A stretch of DNA of 64,000 nucleotides from Stenotrophomonas sp. Ste86 (lineage in GTDB: Bacteria; Pseudomonadota; Gammaproteobacteria; Xanthomonadales; Xanthomonadaceae). The notes beneath the pieces were generated by a model, which did no database searches, was not told where the DNA came from, and saw only the letters and a list, made by a program, of their open reading frames with translations. Numbering within the stretch: the stretch's first letter is position 1; the number at the start of each line of letters is the position of its first letter. Below, piece after piece: positions 32,801-42,100 of the stretch. The position numbers were made by a program, and so were the translations under genes. The stretch is from NCBI RefSeq assembly GCF_024519465.1, contig NZ_JALJRW010000010.1:1-64000 (forward strand), in the 5' to 3' direction.

Positions 32801-35800
32801 GCCGGCTCGACCTGGAACGTGGCATCGCCGCCACAGGGGCTGGCCTTCAACAGCAACGGCAGCTTCACCTACACCCCGCCGGTCGGCACCATCGGCCCGG
32901 TCACCTTCACCTACCAGGCCTGCCTGCCGGCACCGGATACCACCGTGTGCGGCACGGCCACCGCAACGTTGAACATCGCCGTCACCGCCATCGTGGCCAA
33001 TGACGATACGTTCGCTACGCCGATCTCCACCGGTTCGGCCACGCCCAGCGTGCTGGCCAACGATGCGCTCAATGGCGTGACCCCACCGGCGGCGGCGAGC
33101 GTGCAGCTGCTGCTGGTCGGCGCACCGGCCGGCTTCGTGATCAACAACGATGGCACCGTGCAGGTGCCGGCCGGGGTCATCGCCGGTGCCACCACGCTGA
33201 CCTATCAGCTGTGCGAGGCCGCCTCGCCGATCAACTGCGCCACGGCCACGATCCGGCTGGTGGTCACGCCCGCGCCGCAGAACGATGCGTTCGCCGTGCA
33301 GGCCGGCGGCACCCTCGCCAACGGCAGCGTCGCGGGCAATGACAGCATGCCCGCCGGCTCGACCTGGGCGGTGCAGGGCACCCCGCCAGCCGGGTTGCTG
33401 TTCAATCCCAATGGCACCTTCACCTATACCCCGCCGGTGAACACTACCGGGGCAGTCACCTTCACCTACCAGACCTGCCTGCCCGCACCCAACGCCGGTG
33501 TGTGTGGCATCGCGACGGCGACGTTGAACGTCAACCTGGGCACGCTGACCGCCGGCGATGACAGCTTCACCGGCATTGCAGCCGGTGGCACCACGCCGAG
33601 CGTATTGGGCAACGATGCGCTCAACGGCGTCAGCCCGCCGGCCCCGGCCAGCGTGCAGCTCACCCTGGTCGGTGCGCCGACCGGCTACGCCATCGCCGCC
33701 GATGGCACGATCAGCGTGCCGGCCGGCGTGACCGCAGGGGCGGCCACGCTCACCTATCAAATCTGCGAGACCGCCGCGTCGACCAACTGCGATACCGCCA
33801 CGGTGGCGCTGGTGATCACCCCGACACCGCAGAACGATGCGTATTCGGTGCAGGCCGGCGGCACGATCAGCAATGGCAACGTCGCGGCCAATGACGACAT
33901 GCCTGCGGGGTCCAGCTGGGCCGTGCAGGGCACCGCCCCGGCGGGGCTGACCTTCAACGCCGATGGCACCTTCACCTACACCCCGGCGGTGGGCACGACC
34001 AGCCCGGTGAGCTTCAGCTACCAGGCCTGCCTGCCGGCCCCGAACGCGGCGCTGTGCGGCGTCGCCAGCGTCACCCTCAACATCAACGCCGGCACGCTGG
34101 CGGCGGTCGATGACACCCTCAGCGGCGTTGCCGCCGGGACCACCTCGGCAGCCAGCGTGCTGGCCAACGACACGCTCAACGGCACCCGTCCGCCGCTGCC
34201 GGGCGATGTGGTGCTCAGCCTGGTCGGCGCGCCGGCCGGCTTCGCCATCACCGCCACCGGCACCATCAGCGTGGCCACCGGAGTGGTCTCCGGGCCCACC
34301 GCGATCACCTACCAGATCTGCGAAGCCGCCGCGCCGACCAACTGCGATACCGCCACCGTCACCGTCATCGTGACCCCGACGCCGCAGAACGACGCCTTTA
34401 CCGTGCAGGCCGGGCAGACGCTGAGCAACAGCGTGGCCGGCAACGACACCATGCCCGCCGGTGCGGTCTACACGTTGCAGGGCACGGCGCCCGCCGGCCT
34501 GTCCTTCACCGGCAGCGGTGCATTCACCTATACCCCGCCGACCGGCACGCCAAGCCCGGTCAACTTCACTTACCAGGCCTGCCTGCCGGCACCGAACGCG
34601 GCGCTGTGCGGCACCGCCAGCGTGGCCATCAGCATTGGCACCGGCACGCTGCTGGCCGGCAACGACACGCTCAGCGGCGTCGCCCCCGGGACCACCTCGG
34701 CGGCCAGCGTGCTCGCCAACGACAGCCTCAACGGCGTGTCGCCGCCGGCCGCCGGCAGCGTGCTGCTGAGCCTGGTCGGTGCACCGGGTGGCTTTGCGAT
34801 CACACCCAACGGCACGATCAGTGTGCCCACCGGCGTCAGCGCCGGCCCCACCACGCTCACCTACCAGATCTGCGAAGCCGCCGCGCCGGGCAACTGCGCT
34901 ACCGCCACGGTGACGGTGATCGTCAGCCCGACGCCACAGAACGACGCGTTCGCGGTGCAGGCCGGGCAGACGCTGAGCAACAGCGTGGCCAGCAACGACA
35001 GCATGCCGGCCGGGTCGAGCTGGGCCGTGCAGGGCATGCCCCCGGCGGGGCTGTCGTTCAATCCCGATGGCAGCTTCACCTATACGCCACCCGTCGGCAC
35101 TGCCAGCCCGGTCGCCTTCGTCTACCGCGCGTGCCTGCCGCCACCCGACAACAACCTGTGCGGCACCGCCACGGTCACGCTCAACATCAACAACGGCACC
35201 CTGAGTGCCGGGGATGACACGTTGGTGGGTGTATTGCCGGGTGCCACCACCGGCGCCAGCGTGCTGGCCAACGACAGCCTCAACGGCGTATCGCCGCCGG
35301 CTGCGGCCGACGTGCTGCTGACCCTGGTCGGTGCGCCGGGCGGCTTCACCCTCAACCCCGATGGCACCGTCAGCGTGGGCGCGGGCGTCACCTCCGGCGC
35401 CACCACCGTGACCTACCAGATCTGCGAAGCCGCCGCGCCGAGCAACTGCGATACCGCCAGCGTCACCGTGGTGGTCACCCCGGCACCGCAGAACGACGCC
35501 TTCGCCGTGCAGGCCGGTCAGACCGTGTCCAACACCGTCGCAGCCAACGACAACACGCCGGCCGGCGCGGTCTTCACCCTGCAGGACAGCGCGCCGGCAG
35601 GACTGACCTTCAACAGCAGCGGCACGTTCACCTATACGCCGGCCACCGGCGTGGTCGGTGCGGTCAGCGTCGCCTACCAGGTGTGCCTGCCGGCGCCGAA
35701 TGCCAGCCTGTGCGGCCGCGCGATCCTCACCCTCAACATCAACAATGGCCTGCTGGTGGCCGGCGATGACACGCTCACCGGGGTCGCACCCGGCACCACG

Positions 35801-38800
35801 TCCGGTGCCAGCGTGCTGGCCAACGACAGCCTCAACGGCGTGTCCCCGCCCGCGCCGGCCGACGTGCTGCTCACGCTGGTCGGTGCACCGGCAGGTTTCA
35901 GCATCACCCCGGCCGGCACCATCAGCGTGTCCAGCGGCGTCACCTCCGGCGCTACCCCGCTCACCTACCAGATCTGCGAAGCGGCCGCGCCCGCCAACTG
36001 CGATACCGCCAGCATCACCGTGGTCGTCAGCCCGGCGCCGCAGAACGATGCCTTCAACGTGCAGGTCGGGCAGACGCTGAGCAACAGCGTGGCCAGCAAC
36101 GACAGCATGCCGGCCGGTGCGGTCTATACGGTGCAGGGCACGGCGCCGACCGGGCTGGCCTTCACCAGCAGCGGTGCGTTCACCTATACCCCGCCAGCGG
36201 GCACGCCCAGCCCGGTCGGCTTCACTTACCAGGCGTGCCTGCCCGCACCTTATGCGGCGGTGTGCGGCACCGCCACGGCGACCATCAACATCAACAACGG
36301 CACCCTGGTAGCCGGCGATGACGTGCTCACCGGCGTGGCAACCGGCTCGACCTCCAGCGTCAGCGTGCTCGCCAACGACCGCCTCAACGGGGTCAGCCCG
36401 CCGCTACCGGCCACCGTGCTGCTCAGCCTGGTCGGCGCGCCGTCCGGCTTCACCATCACTTCCGATGGCACCATCAACGTGGGCACCGGCGTCACCTCTG
36501 GCGCTACCACGCTCACCTACCAGATCTGCGAAGCCGCCGCGCCGGGCAACTGCGCTACGGCCACCGCCACCGTGGTGGTCACCCCGGCACCGCAGAACGA
36601 CAGCTACACGATCCCCGCCGGCCAGCCGGGCACCGGCAACGTATCGCTCAACGACAACGTCCCGGCCGGTGCGCTCTACACGCTGACCAGCGGTGCGGTC
36701 GCCGGGCTGGTGTTCAACGCCGATGGCAGCTTCCGCTACACCCCACCGTCGGGCACCACCGGGCCGGTGAACTTCACCTATCGGGTCTGCCTGCCGGCGC
36801 CGTATGCCACCCAGTGCGGCGATGCCAGCGTCACCCTGACTCTGTCCGGCTCGGCCAACGTGGTGCTGGCGGTCAACGACGACTTCACCAGCACACCGGT
36901 GGACCCGGCGGTGGGCGGCACCATCGCCCGCTCGGTGCTGGACAACGACAGCTTCAACAACGTTTCCCCGCCGCCGGTGGGCAGCGTGGTCGCCAGCCTG
37001 ACCGGCAGCACGCCGGGGTACACCATGAACAACCAGGGCCAGATCATGGTCGCCGCCGGCGTGCAGCCGGGCCAGGTGCAGTTGGCCTACCAGCTGTGCG
37101 AAAACGGCGTGCCCACCAACTGCACCACTGCCATTGCGACCGTGCGCGTGCAGGGCGCGGTCGGTGCACTGTTGGCGGTGGACGACAGCGGCGGCCCGGT
37201 CGGCCCTGCGGGTCAGGCGCGCCTGTTGAACGTGTTCACCAACGATACGTTCAACACCGCACCGCTGGACCCGGCACAGGTCAGCTTCGCCCCGGTGGCC
37301 ACCAACGCGCTGAGCGTCAGCGCCGACGGCTGGGTGGACGTCGCCGCCGGCCTGGCCGCTGGCAGCTACAGCACCTCCTACACGATCTGCCTGCTCAACC
37401 AGCCCACCGTGTGCGACACCGCGACCGTGAGCGTGACCGTCATCGCCGCCGCACCGGGCGTGGACGCCGAAGATGACCGCGTCCAGCTGCCCCAGGATGG
37501 CGTGATCGAGATCGACGTGCTGGGCAATGACCGGGTCAATGGCACCCCGATCGATCCGGATACCGTCACCGTGACCATCACCGCGCCGCCGCCGTACGGC
37601 ACCGCCACGGTGATGCCGCGTGCGCGCATCCGCTTCGCCGCGCTGGCCAATTTCTCCGGCGTGCAGGGCTTTGACTACCAGGTCTGCGATATTGCCGATC
37701 CGGCGATGTGCGCCTCGGCCACGGTGACCGTCACCGTTGATCCGAACGTGCTGACCCTGGTGGACGATGCGGTGACCGCGCAGACATCCGGGCCGGTGAC
37801 GATCGATGTAATGGCCAACGACAGCGCCCGCACCGCGGTGCTGGACCGGAGCTCACTGCAGGTGATCACCGCGCCGGCGCATGGCAGCGTGCAGTGCACC
37901 AATGGTCTGTGTATCTACACACCCGCCGCCAACTTCGCCGGTACCGACAGCTTCCGCTATCGGGTCTGCGACATGTCCATCCCCACCGCGCTGTGCGCCG
38001 AGGCCAACGTCGCGGTCACCGTGGCCGGCCAGCAGGCCGTGCTGCGCCTGACCAAGGTGGCGGCCAAGCGCAGCGCGCAGATCGGCGACCTTGTGCGCTA
38101 CACCGTCACCATCGACAACGTCGGCGAGGTCGACGCCAACGGCGCCACGCTGCTGGATACGCTCCCGCCTGGCTTCACTTTCGTCAGCGGCGGTTTCGCG
38201 GTGCAGGATGCCGACAACGATGCGCGCACCAGCGGCGTGCAGCCGCTGCGCATCGACGGCATCGACGTGCCGGTGGGCGAACGTGCCACCGTGGTGTACT
38301 ACCTGCGCGTTGGCGCGGGCACCGGCACCGGCGTGCATACCAACCGCATCACCGCCATCGACGGCGAAAACCGCAGCATCGGCAACGTCGCCTCGGCCGA
38401 GGTGGATGTCACCACCGATCCGCTGCTGGATGAAAGCCTGATCGTCGGCAGCGTGTTCGATGACCGCAACGGCAATGGCATCCAGGATGCAGGCGAACGC
38501 GGCATTCCCGGCGTGCGCGTGGCGGCGGTGGAAGGCCTGCTGATGGAAACCGATGCGTTCGGTCGCTACCACCTGGTCGGCATCCTCGGCGGCCAGGCAC
38601 GTGGGCGCAACTTCATCCTCAAGGTCGATCCGTCCACGCTGCCGGCCGGGGCGATGTTCACCACGCCCAACCCGCTGGTCCGCCGTATCACCCCCGGGCT
38701 GCCGGCGCGCTTCGACTTCGGCGTGCGCATGCCCGACGGCGTGCTGAGCACGGCGGCACCGTCCCAGACGGCAACGCCCCGACCGGCGCGGATCGAACTG

Positions 38801-39118
38801 GGCCAGGCGCTGTTCGCGCCGGGGAGTGCGCAGCTGGCGGCCGACCGTGCCCCGGTGCTGGACACCGCCGCTCAGGCGCTGGTCGCACGCGGTGGCGGCA
38901 GGCTGCTGCTCACCGCCGCACGCGGTGAGGAAGCACTGGCCGGCCAACGCGCCCATGCGCTGCAGGTTGCACTGGCCGCGCGCGTGCCGGCTGCGGTGGC
39001 GCACGCAACCCGCATCGAGGTGCTGGCCGCTGACGGCAGCGTGCTGCAGCAGCTGCGGCTGGACGATCCCCCCGAGCTCCCTGCCAACACCGATTCTGCC
39101 CGCAGGGAGGACCGCTGA
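26801..39118 (+). CDS. Giant (4105 aa) Ig-like tandem-repeat surface protein
   Basis: Predicted exported adhesin or surface filament; no characterised homologue is recognised. A signal peptide ends at LLAQG (about residue 36). A DUF11-like domain covers about 64-200. From about 205 to 3350 come 17 tandem pairs of Ig/cadherin-like modules, about 185 residues per pair. Module A carries VLANDTLNG and ends TYQICEAAAPxNCDTA; module B carries NDNxPAG, FTYTPP and ends TYQxCLPAPxxxxCxTA. Nearly every module thus has a Cys pair, which could form a disulfide in the periplasm. Four diverged modules follow, then DUF11 (about 3745-3875), an SdrD-B-like unit (GSVFDDRNGNGIQDAGERGI, about 3879-3980) and a degenerate OmpA-like end (LFAPGSAQLAADRAPVLDTA, about 3995-4087). 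GAGG at 26789-26792 supports the ATG. The downstream barrel gene starts three bases after the stop codon. Confidence 0.85.
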   Translation: MAATGKQGRAGRASARIACAMALLMVLLPPPLLAQGYPNPLNNTASVTAPTDVSDPTPGNNSATDTNALALQAQLSVTKTLLSASPVAAGGAVQYRIQVNNAGPSAASAVGVVDNVSALLTNVSWTCQGTTAASSCAQSNGTGNAINVQVNVAVGDSVVLLVNATAPTATPATVPANSVALVLPPGTTDPTPGDNTATTPAVPVQPNALVANNDTFATPISSTTGGNTPTVLANDTLNGAPVNGTNLIIALQNAPAGFTINGAGVIAVPAGATAGATSLTYQICENASPSNCATAIASVIIGPTAVNDSFNATGGAPSLSGTVAGNDNAPAGAQFSVTGTPPAGLTLNSDGSFAYAPAGGIAAATSFQYQVCLPAPNGGVCATATASIVVNANALVAVDDTFATPIPPGAGGVTPSVLGNDTFNAGAVPTAQVTLSLVGAPAGVAINPNGTIQVPATAAAGPLALTYRFCEIVLPANCATATATLVISPDAVNDTVTTPGGGQPATGSLAGNDTIASGSTYTLGIAPTRGTAVVNADGTFTYTPTNANTGPDSFTYQVCLPAPNNSVCDTATVSVNVQGNVIVAVNDTFATPLQPGATSPASLLANDTLNGAAVVPGTASLVLTGAPAGYTVNAAGQVVIPGGAAAGEVTFSYQLCEQATPGNCATADVQLVIAPDAVDDTFAATAGIALTGTVAGNDNVSAGAQFSLLAGAAHGSVGVNADGSFSYTAQAAYTGPDSFRYQVCLPAPDASVCDAASVTINVSPGAIVAGNDDFSSAPLTGAGGLTASVLANDTLNGVAILPAQATLSLINAPPAGYTLEPDGQLQVPAGAPAGPVGLTYQLCQAGTGNCTTATIAVVIAPDAVADAFTTQVATALNGTVAVNDNIAAGTTFATTGAVPPGLVFNTDGSFTYTPPAQYTGTTTFLYQACLAAPLAGVCDSATVTLNVNAGTLVANDDDFRAAIINPASGGTTNSVLGNDTLNGAIPPAPADVILSLIGAPAGYVLNSNGTISVPGGAAAGAVDFSYQLCEAALPGNCTTAAVRLLLAPVAVNDTFSTPVGVALTGSVVGNDNVPANATFSLSGTAPAGLVFNPTGGFTYTPPAGIQGAVTFAYQACLPAPDTSVCAGASVTVNVNAGTLVANDDDVRATPINPGTGGSTASVLNNDSLNGSVPPASADVLLSLVGAPSGYTLAADGTLTIASGVPAGAVTLTYQLCEAALPTNCDSAQIRLVVSPLAAADVFSTPAGQLLAGNVGSNDNAPAGAVFSVTGAVPAGLQFGPDGTFLYTPPAGVTGPVGFTYQVCLPAPDNAQCSTASATINVNAGTLVARDDDFTATPLTPGNSSGTSVLLNDTLDGVTPPAASSVILSLVGAPAGYALDANGLLQVPAGAVGGATVLAYQVCQSVLPSNCASATIRLVVTPSASNDTYSTAAGQALNGNVGDNDNVPAGALFTVTGTAPSGLTFSASGSFSYVPPVGTTGAVGFDYQVCLPAPNAALCATARATLNVTAGTLAAINDDFSSTPINPVSGGSTPSVLANDSLNGTTPPAAADVLLTLQGAPAGLGITPEGAVTVAAGTAAGVKNLIYQLCEAAAPANCTTATIRLLVAPSAVDDALSTPAGQVLNSSVATNDNAPVGARFEVVGTAPTGLVLATDGTLTYTPPAGFSGAVSFTYQVCLPAPDAGVCATATATLNVNSGTLVAVDDTFPTPIAPGAPSPSVLGNDTLNGTTPLATEVVLSLVGAPTGFSIAGDGTVSVSAGTAAGATTLTYQICEAAASTNCDTASIALIVAPAPVNDAFAVQAGQTVSGSVAANDNLPIGALYTVQGTLPAGVTLNGDGSFSYTPPAGTTSPASFDYRACLPAPNAAVCGTATVTLNINNGTLVANDDSFGPIAPGSSTPSVLGNDALNGVSPPAPANVSLSLVGAPTGFTIDPNGTVAVAASAPTGAITLTYQLCETAAANNCDTASIALVVRPAPVDDVIAVQAGQANTGTVSGNDNMPAGSTWNVASPPQGLAFNSNGSFTYTPPVGTIGPVTFTYQACLPAPDTTVCGTATATLNIAVTAIVANDDTFATPISTGSATPSVLANDALNGVTPPAAASVQLLLVGAPAGFVINNDGTVQVPAGVIAGATTLTYQLCEAASPINCATATIRLVVTPAPQNDAFAVQAGGTLANGSVAGNDSMPAGSTWAVQGTPPAGLLFNPNGTFTYTPPVNTTGAVTFTYQTCLPAPNAGVCGIATATLNVNLGTLTAGDDSFTGIAAGGTTPSVLGNDALNGVSPPAPASVQLTLVGAPTGYAIAADGTISVPAGVTAGAATLTYQICETAASTNCDTATVALVITPTPQNDAYSVQAGGTISNGNVAANDDMPAGSSWAVQGTAPAGLTFNADGTFTYTPAVGTTSPVSFSYQACLPAPNAALCGVASVTLNINAGTLAAVDDTLSGVAAGTTSAASVLANDTLNGTRPPLPGDVVLSLVGAPAGFAITATGTISVATGVVSGPTAITYQICEAAAPTNCDTATVTVIVTPTPQNDAFTVQAGQTLSNSVAGNDTMPAGAVYTLQGTAPAGLSFTGSGAFTYTPPTGTPSPVNFTYQACLPAPNAALCGTASVAISIGTGTLLAGNDTLSGVAPGTTSAASVLANDSLNGVSPPAAGSVLLSLVGAPGGFAITPNGTISVPTGVSAGPTTLTYQICEAAAPGNCATATVTVIVSPTPQNDAFAVQAGQTLSNSVASNDSMPAGSSWAVQGMPPAGLSFNPDGSFTYTPPVGTASPVAFVYRACLPPPDNNLCGTATVTLNINNGTLSAGDDTLVGVLPGATTGASVLANDSLNGVSPPAAADVLLTLVGAPGGFTLNPDGTVSVGAGVTSGATTVTYQICEAAAPSNCDTASVTVVVTPAPQNDAFAVQAGQTVSNTVAANDNTPAGAVFTLQDSAPAGLTFNSSGTFTYTPATGVVGAVSVAYQVCLPAPNASLCGRAILTLNINNGLLVAGDDTLTGVAPGTTSGASVLANDSLNGVSPPAPADVLLTLVGAPAGFSITPAGTISVSSGVTSGATPLTYQICEAAAPANCDTASITVVVSPAPQNDAFNVQVGQTLSNSVASNDSMPAGAVYTVQGTAPTGLAFTSSGAFTYTPPAGTPSPVGFTYQACLPAPYAAVCGTATATININNGTLVAGDDVLTGVATGSTSSVSVLANDRLNGVSPPLPATVLLSLVGAPSGFTITSDGTINVGTGVTSGATTLTYQICEAAAPGNCATATATVVVTPAPQNDSYTIPAGQPGTGNVSLNDNVPAGALYTLTSGAVAGLVFNADGSFRYTPPSGTTGPVNFTYRVCLPAPYATQCGDASVTLTLSGSANVVLAVNDDFTSTPVDPAVGGTIARSVLDNDSFNNVSPPPVGSVVASLTGSTPGYTMNNQGQIMVAAGVQPGQVQLAYQLCENGVPTNCTTAIATVRVQGAVGALLAVDDSGGPVGPAGQARLLNVFTNDTFNTAPLDPAQVSFAPVATNALSVSADGWVDVAAGLAAGSYSTSYTICLLNQPTVCDTATVSVTVIAAAPGVDAEDDRVQLPQDGVIEIDVLGNDRVNGTPIDPDTVTVTITAPPPYGTATVMPRARIRFAALANFSGVQGFDYQVCDIADPAMCASATVTVTVDPNVLTLVDDAVTAQTSGPVTIDVMANDSARTAVLDRSSLQVITAPAHGSVQCTNGLCIYTPAANFAGTDSFRYRVCDMSIPTALCAEANVAVTVAGQQAVLRLTKVAAKRSAQIGDLVRYTVTIDNVGEVDANGATLLDTLPPGFTFVSGGFAVQDADNDARTSGVQPLRIDGIDVPVGERATVVYYLRVGAGTGTGVHTNRITAIDGENRSIGNVASAEVDVTTDPLLDESLIVGSVFDDRNGNGIQDAGERGIPGVRVAAVEGLLMETDAFGRYHLVGILGGQARGRNFILKVDPSTLPAGAMFTTPNPLVRRITPGLPARFDFGVRMPDGVLSTAAPSQTATPRPARIELGQALFAPGSAQLAADRAPVLDTAAQALVARGGGRLLLTAARGEEALAGQRAHALQVALAARVPAAVAHATRIEVLAADGSVLQQLRLDDPPELPANTDSARREDR
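27410..36850 (+). repeat. 17 tandem ~555-bp repeats in the giant gene
   Basis: Coding tandem repeats with a period near 555 bases. Early copies (27.4-31.5 kb) are diverged, and copies from about 32 to 36.6 kb are much more alike; for example the module A endings at about 34320, 34870, 35420, 35970 and 36520 share YQICEAAAP with only small changes. This fits recent expansion or homogenisation by recombination, so the copy number may differ between strains. Confidence 0.9.
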
Positions 39119-39121
39119 CCC

Positions 39122-42100
39122 ATGGACATGACCCTGAGCCAGACACCGCTTCGCACCCTGTTGCTTCGTCATGCCGGCGCCGGTGTGGCGGCCGTGCTGC
39201 TGACCCTTGCGCCGGCGATGGCGCAAACGGCATCACCGCCTGCCAGCATCCAGTGCGACGCGGAGAGCTGCCGCAACGCCGACGGCCTGCTGCTGCGCAT
39301 CGCCGACGACGCCGAAGCCCCGGTCCTGCCGTTGCCCGGTCGTCTCGCTCCGGCGCCAGCCGAGGCGGTGCCGCTGACGCCAGCGACCACGCCCGATGTG
39401 GCGGCACCGGGCGGCCAGTTCATGGCCGAGCTGCCCAACGGTGGCGTGGTGTGGGCCACCGAAGATCCCACCATGGTGCCGCCCAGCCTGAGCGTGCAGG
39501 CGGCAGCGACGGTACCGTTCGAGAACGGCCGGGTGATCCGCCCGCTGCGTTTCCACAGCTACAACAACTACGCCTCCTTCATCCAGAAACTGGAGGTCAC
39601 CCTGTACCGCGGCACCGATACCGACCTGGTCACGCCGCTGGCGCGTATCACGCTGCCGTCGGACTATGTCGGCGATGCCGAGTGGAACGGCGAGATGCCG
39701 GGCAACATCAAGCTGCGCACCGGCGATGAGCTGATCTACGTCGCGCGCGCCTACGGCGCCGGCGGGTCGTTCGATGAAACCCGCATCCAGCGCATCCAGC
39801 TGGTGACCCCGGCCGATTTCGACCGTGGCCTGCAGATCACCCGCGAAAACGTGCAGAAGACCCTGGGCCAGGCACTGGACGGCGACAGTGCGCAGGACCT
39901 GCAGCTGAGCAACAGCATCTACGGACAGAGCACGCTGCGCCTGCAGAACATTCCCATCCACGGCTCGCGCGTGCGCCTGTACGGCCGCAACCTCGAACCG
40001 AACAGCCGGGTGCGCATCAACGGCCAGGACTTCCCGGTCGACCTGGAGCAGAAGTTCGCCGCCGAGTTCCTTGAGCCGGTCGGCCAGCATCGCTACGACG
40101 TCAGCGTGGAATCGCGCGATGCGCCGTCGGCGCGGCGACAGCTGGACGTGGATGTCACCGGTCGCTATCTGTTCCTGGTCGCCATCGCCGATGTCACCGT
40201 CTCCAAAAACAGCGCCAGCGGCAACCTGCAGCCACTGGCCGCCGATGATCGCGACGACGACGGCTTCCTCAGCGAGGGGCGGCTGGCGTTCTACCTCAAG
40301 GGCAAGATGCGCGGCAAATACTTGGTGACCGCACAGGCCGATACCCAGGACCGCGAGCTCAAGTACCTGTTCCGCGATTTCACCCAGGCCGACGCGCAGG
40401 ACGTGTTCCGCCGCCTCGACCCGGACCTGTATTACCCGGTGTACGGCGACGATTCCACCACCTACCGCGACGTGGACACGCAGGGGCGCCTGTACCTGCG
40501 CGTGGACTGGGACCAGAGCCAGGCGCTTTGGGGCAACTACGCCACCGGCATCACCGGCACCGAATATGGCCAGTACGTGCGCTCGCTGTACGGCGGTGCG
40601 TTGAACTGGCGCTCGCTGGCCGCCACCCCGCTGGGTGATGCGCGCTCGCAGCTGAAGCTGTTCGGCTCCGAGGCGCAGTCCGCGCCGGGCCACAGCGAGT
40701 TCCTCGGCACCGGCGGCAGCCTCTACTACCTGCGCCACACCGACGTGCTGCCCGGCTCGGAGCAGGTGGTGCTGGAAGTACGCGACCGTACCACCGGCCG
40801 CACCGAAACCCGCGCCAGCCTGCAGGAAGGCGTGGACTACGAAATCGACAACCTGCAGGGCCGCCTGATCCTGACCCGCCCGCTGGCCCAGCTCACCCGC
40901 GAGAATGTCCGCAGCATCACCCGCGACATGCCGCTGGATGGCTACGACCAGCTGCTGCTGGTGGATTACGAATACGTGCCGCTGGGCTTCAGCAGCGACG
41001 ATGTCACCTACGGTGCGCGCGGGCGGCAGTGGATCGGCGACCACGTGGCGATCGGCGGCACCTGGATCGACGAGAACCGCAGCGGTGAGAACTACAGCCT
41101 CAAGGGCGCCGACCTGACCCTGCAGGCCGGGCGTGGCACCTACCTGAAGGTCGAGCAGACCCGCACCGACGCCACCGCCGCACCGGTGTTCTACTCGGAC
41201 AACGGCGGCCTGAGCTTCATCCGCCGCAACCCGTACGAAGGTCGGCGCTCGGGCACGGCCAGCGCGGTGGAAGCGCGCGCCAACCTGCGCGAACTGGGCT
41301 GGACCGCCCGCGACTGGAGCGTGGGCGCGTGGTGGCGCGACGTGGATGCCGGCTTCTCGGTAGCCCGCCAGGACACCGGCCAGCCGATCCAGGAATACGG
41401 TGCGGAATTCCTCGGCTACCTCACCGACGATCTCAGCCTGTATGGCCGGCATACCCGTACCGAGCAGGGTGACCTTGCGCTGGAGCAGAGCCAGCTCACC
41501 GCCGAGTGGCGGCTGGGCAACGACGGCCAGCTCACCGGCGAACTGCGCCGCGTGCGCGAAGAGCAGGAACGGCAGGACGTGTCCGCGCTGCTGGCGGCGA
41601 TCGGGTATCGGCAGCGCTTCGGCTCGTCATGGGAGCTGTACGGCACCGGCCAGGTGACCCTGGATGACGACGGCGGCGCGTACGAGAAGAACGACCTGCT
41701 CACCCTCGGTGCGCGTTATCTGTTCGGTGATCGCAGCAGCGTCGGCGCGGAAGTGAGCGGCGGCAGCCGCGGCCATGGCGCCAAGGTCGATGGCGAATAC
41801 CGCATGGCCCCGGACCACAGCCTGTACGGCAGCTACAGCTACAGCACCGATCGCACCGGCACCGATCCGTTGTTCGACACCGGCCTGCAGAGTGGCTGGA
41901 CGCTGGGCCAGCGCTGGCGGTTGAGCAACCAGGTCAACGTCTACAACGAAAGCCAGTACCTCAAGGATCGCCGCCAAGACAACGCCGGGCTGGTGCACAC
42001 CTTCGGCATGGACTTCTATCCCGCGCAGGGCTGGAACCTGGGCTTCACCGTCATGGATGGCGAACTGGATTCAACCGTCGGCCGTATCGACCGCCGCGCC

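Noticed and set aside
27203-33760. A 2185-codon open frame on the minus strand
   Set aside because: It is the complement of the tandem repeats of the giant gene. Repetition plus high GC keeps the antisense frame open; it has no start signal or recognised domain, while the plus frame has a signal peptide and clear modules.
39233-41452. A 739-codon minus-strand frame opposite the barrel gene
   Set aside because: Antisense shadow; the plus frame has ribosome site, signal peptide and coupling to the giant gene.
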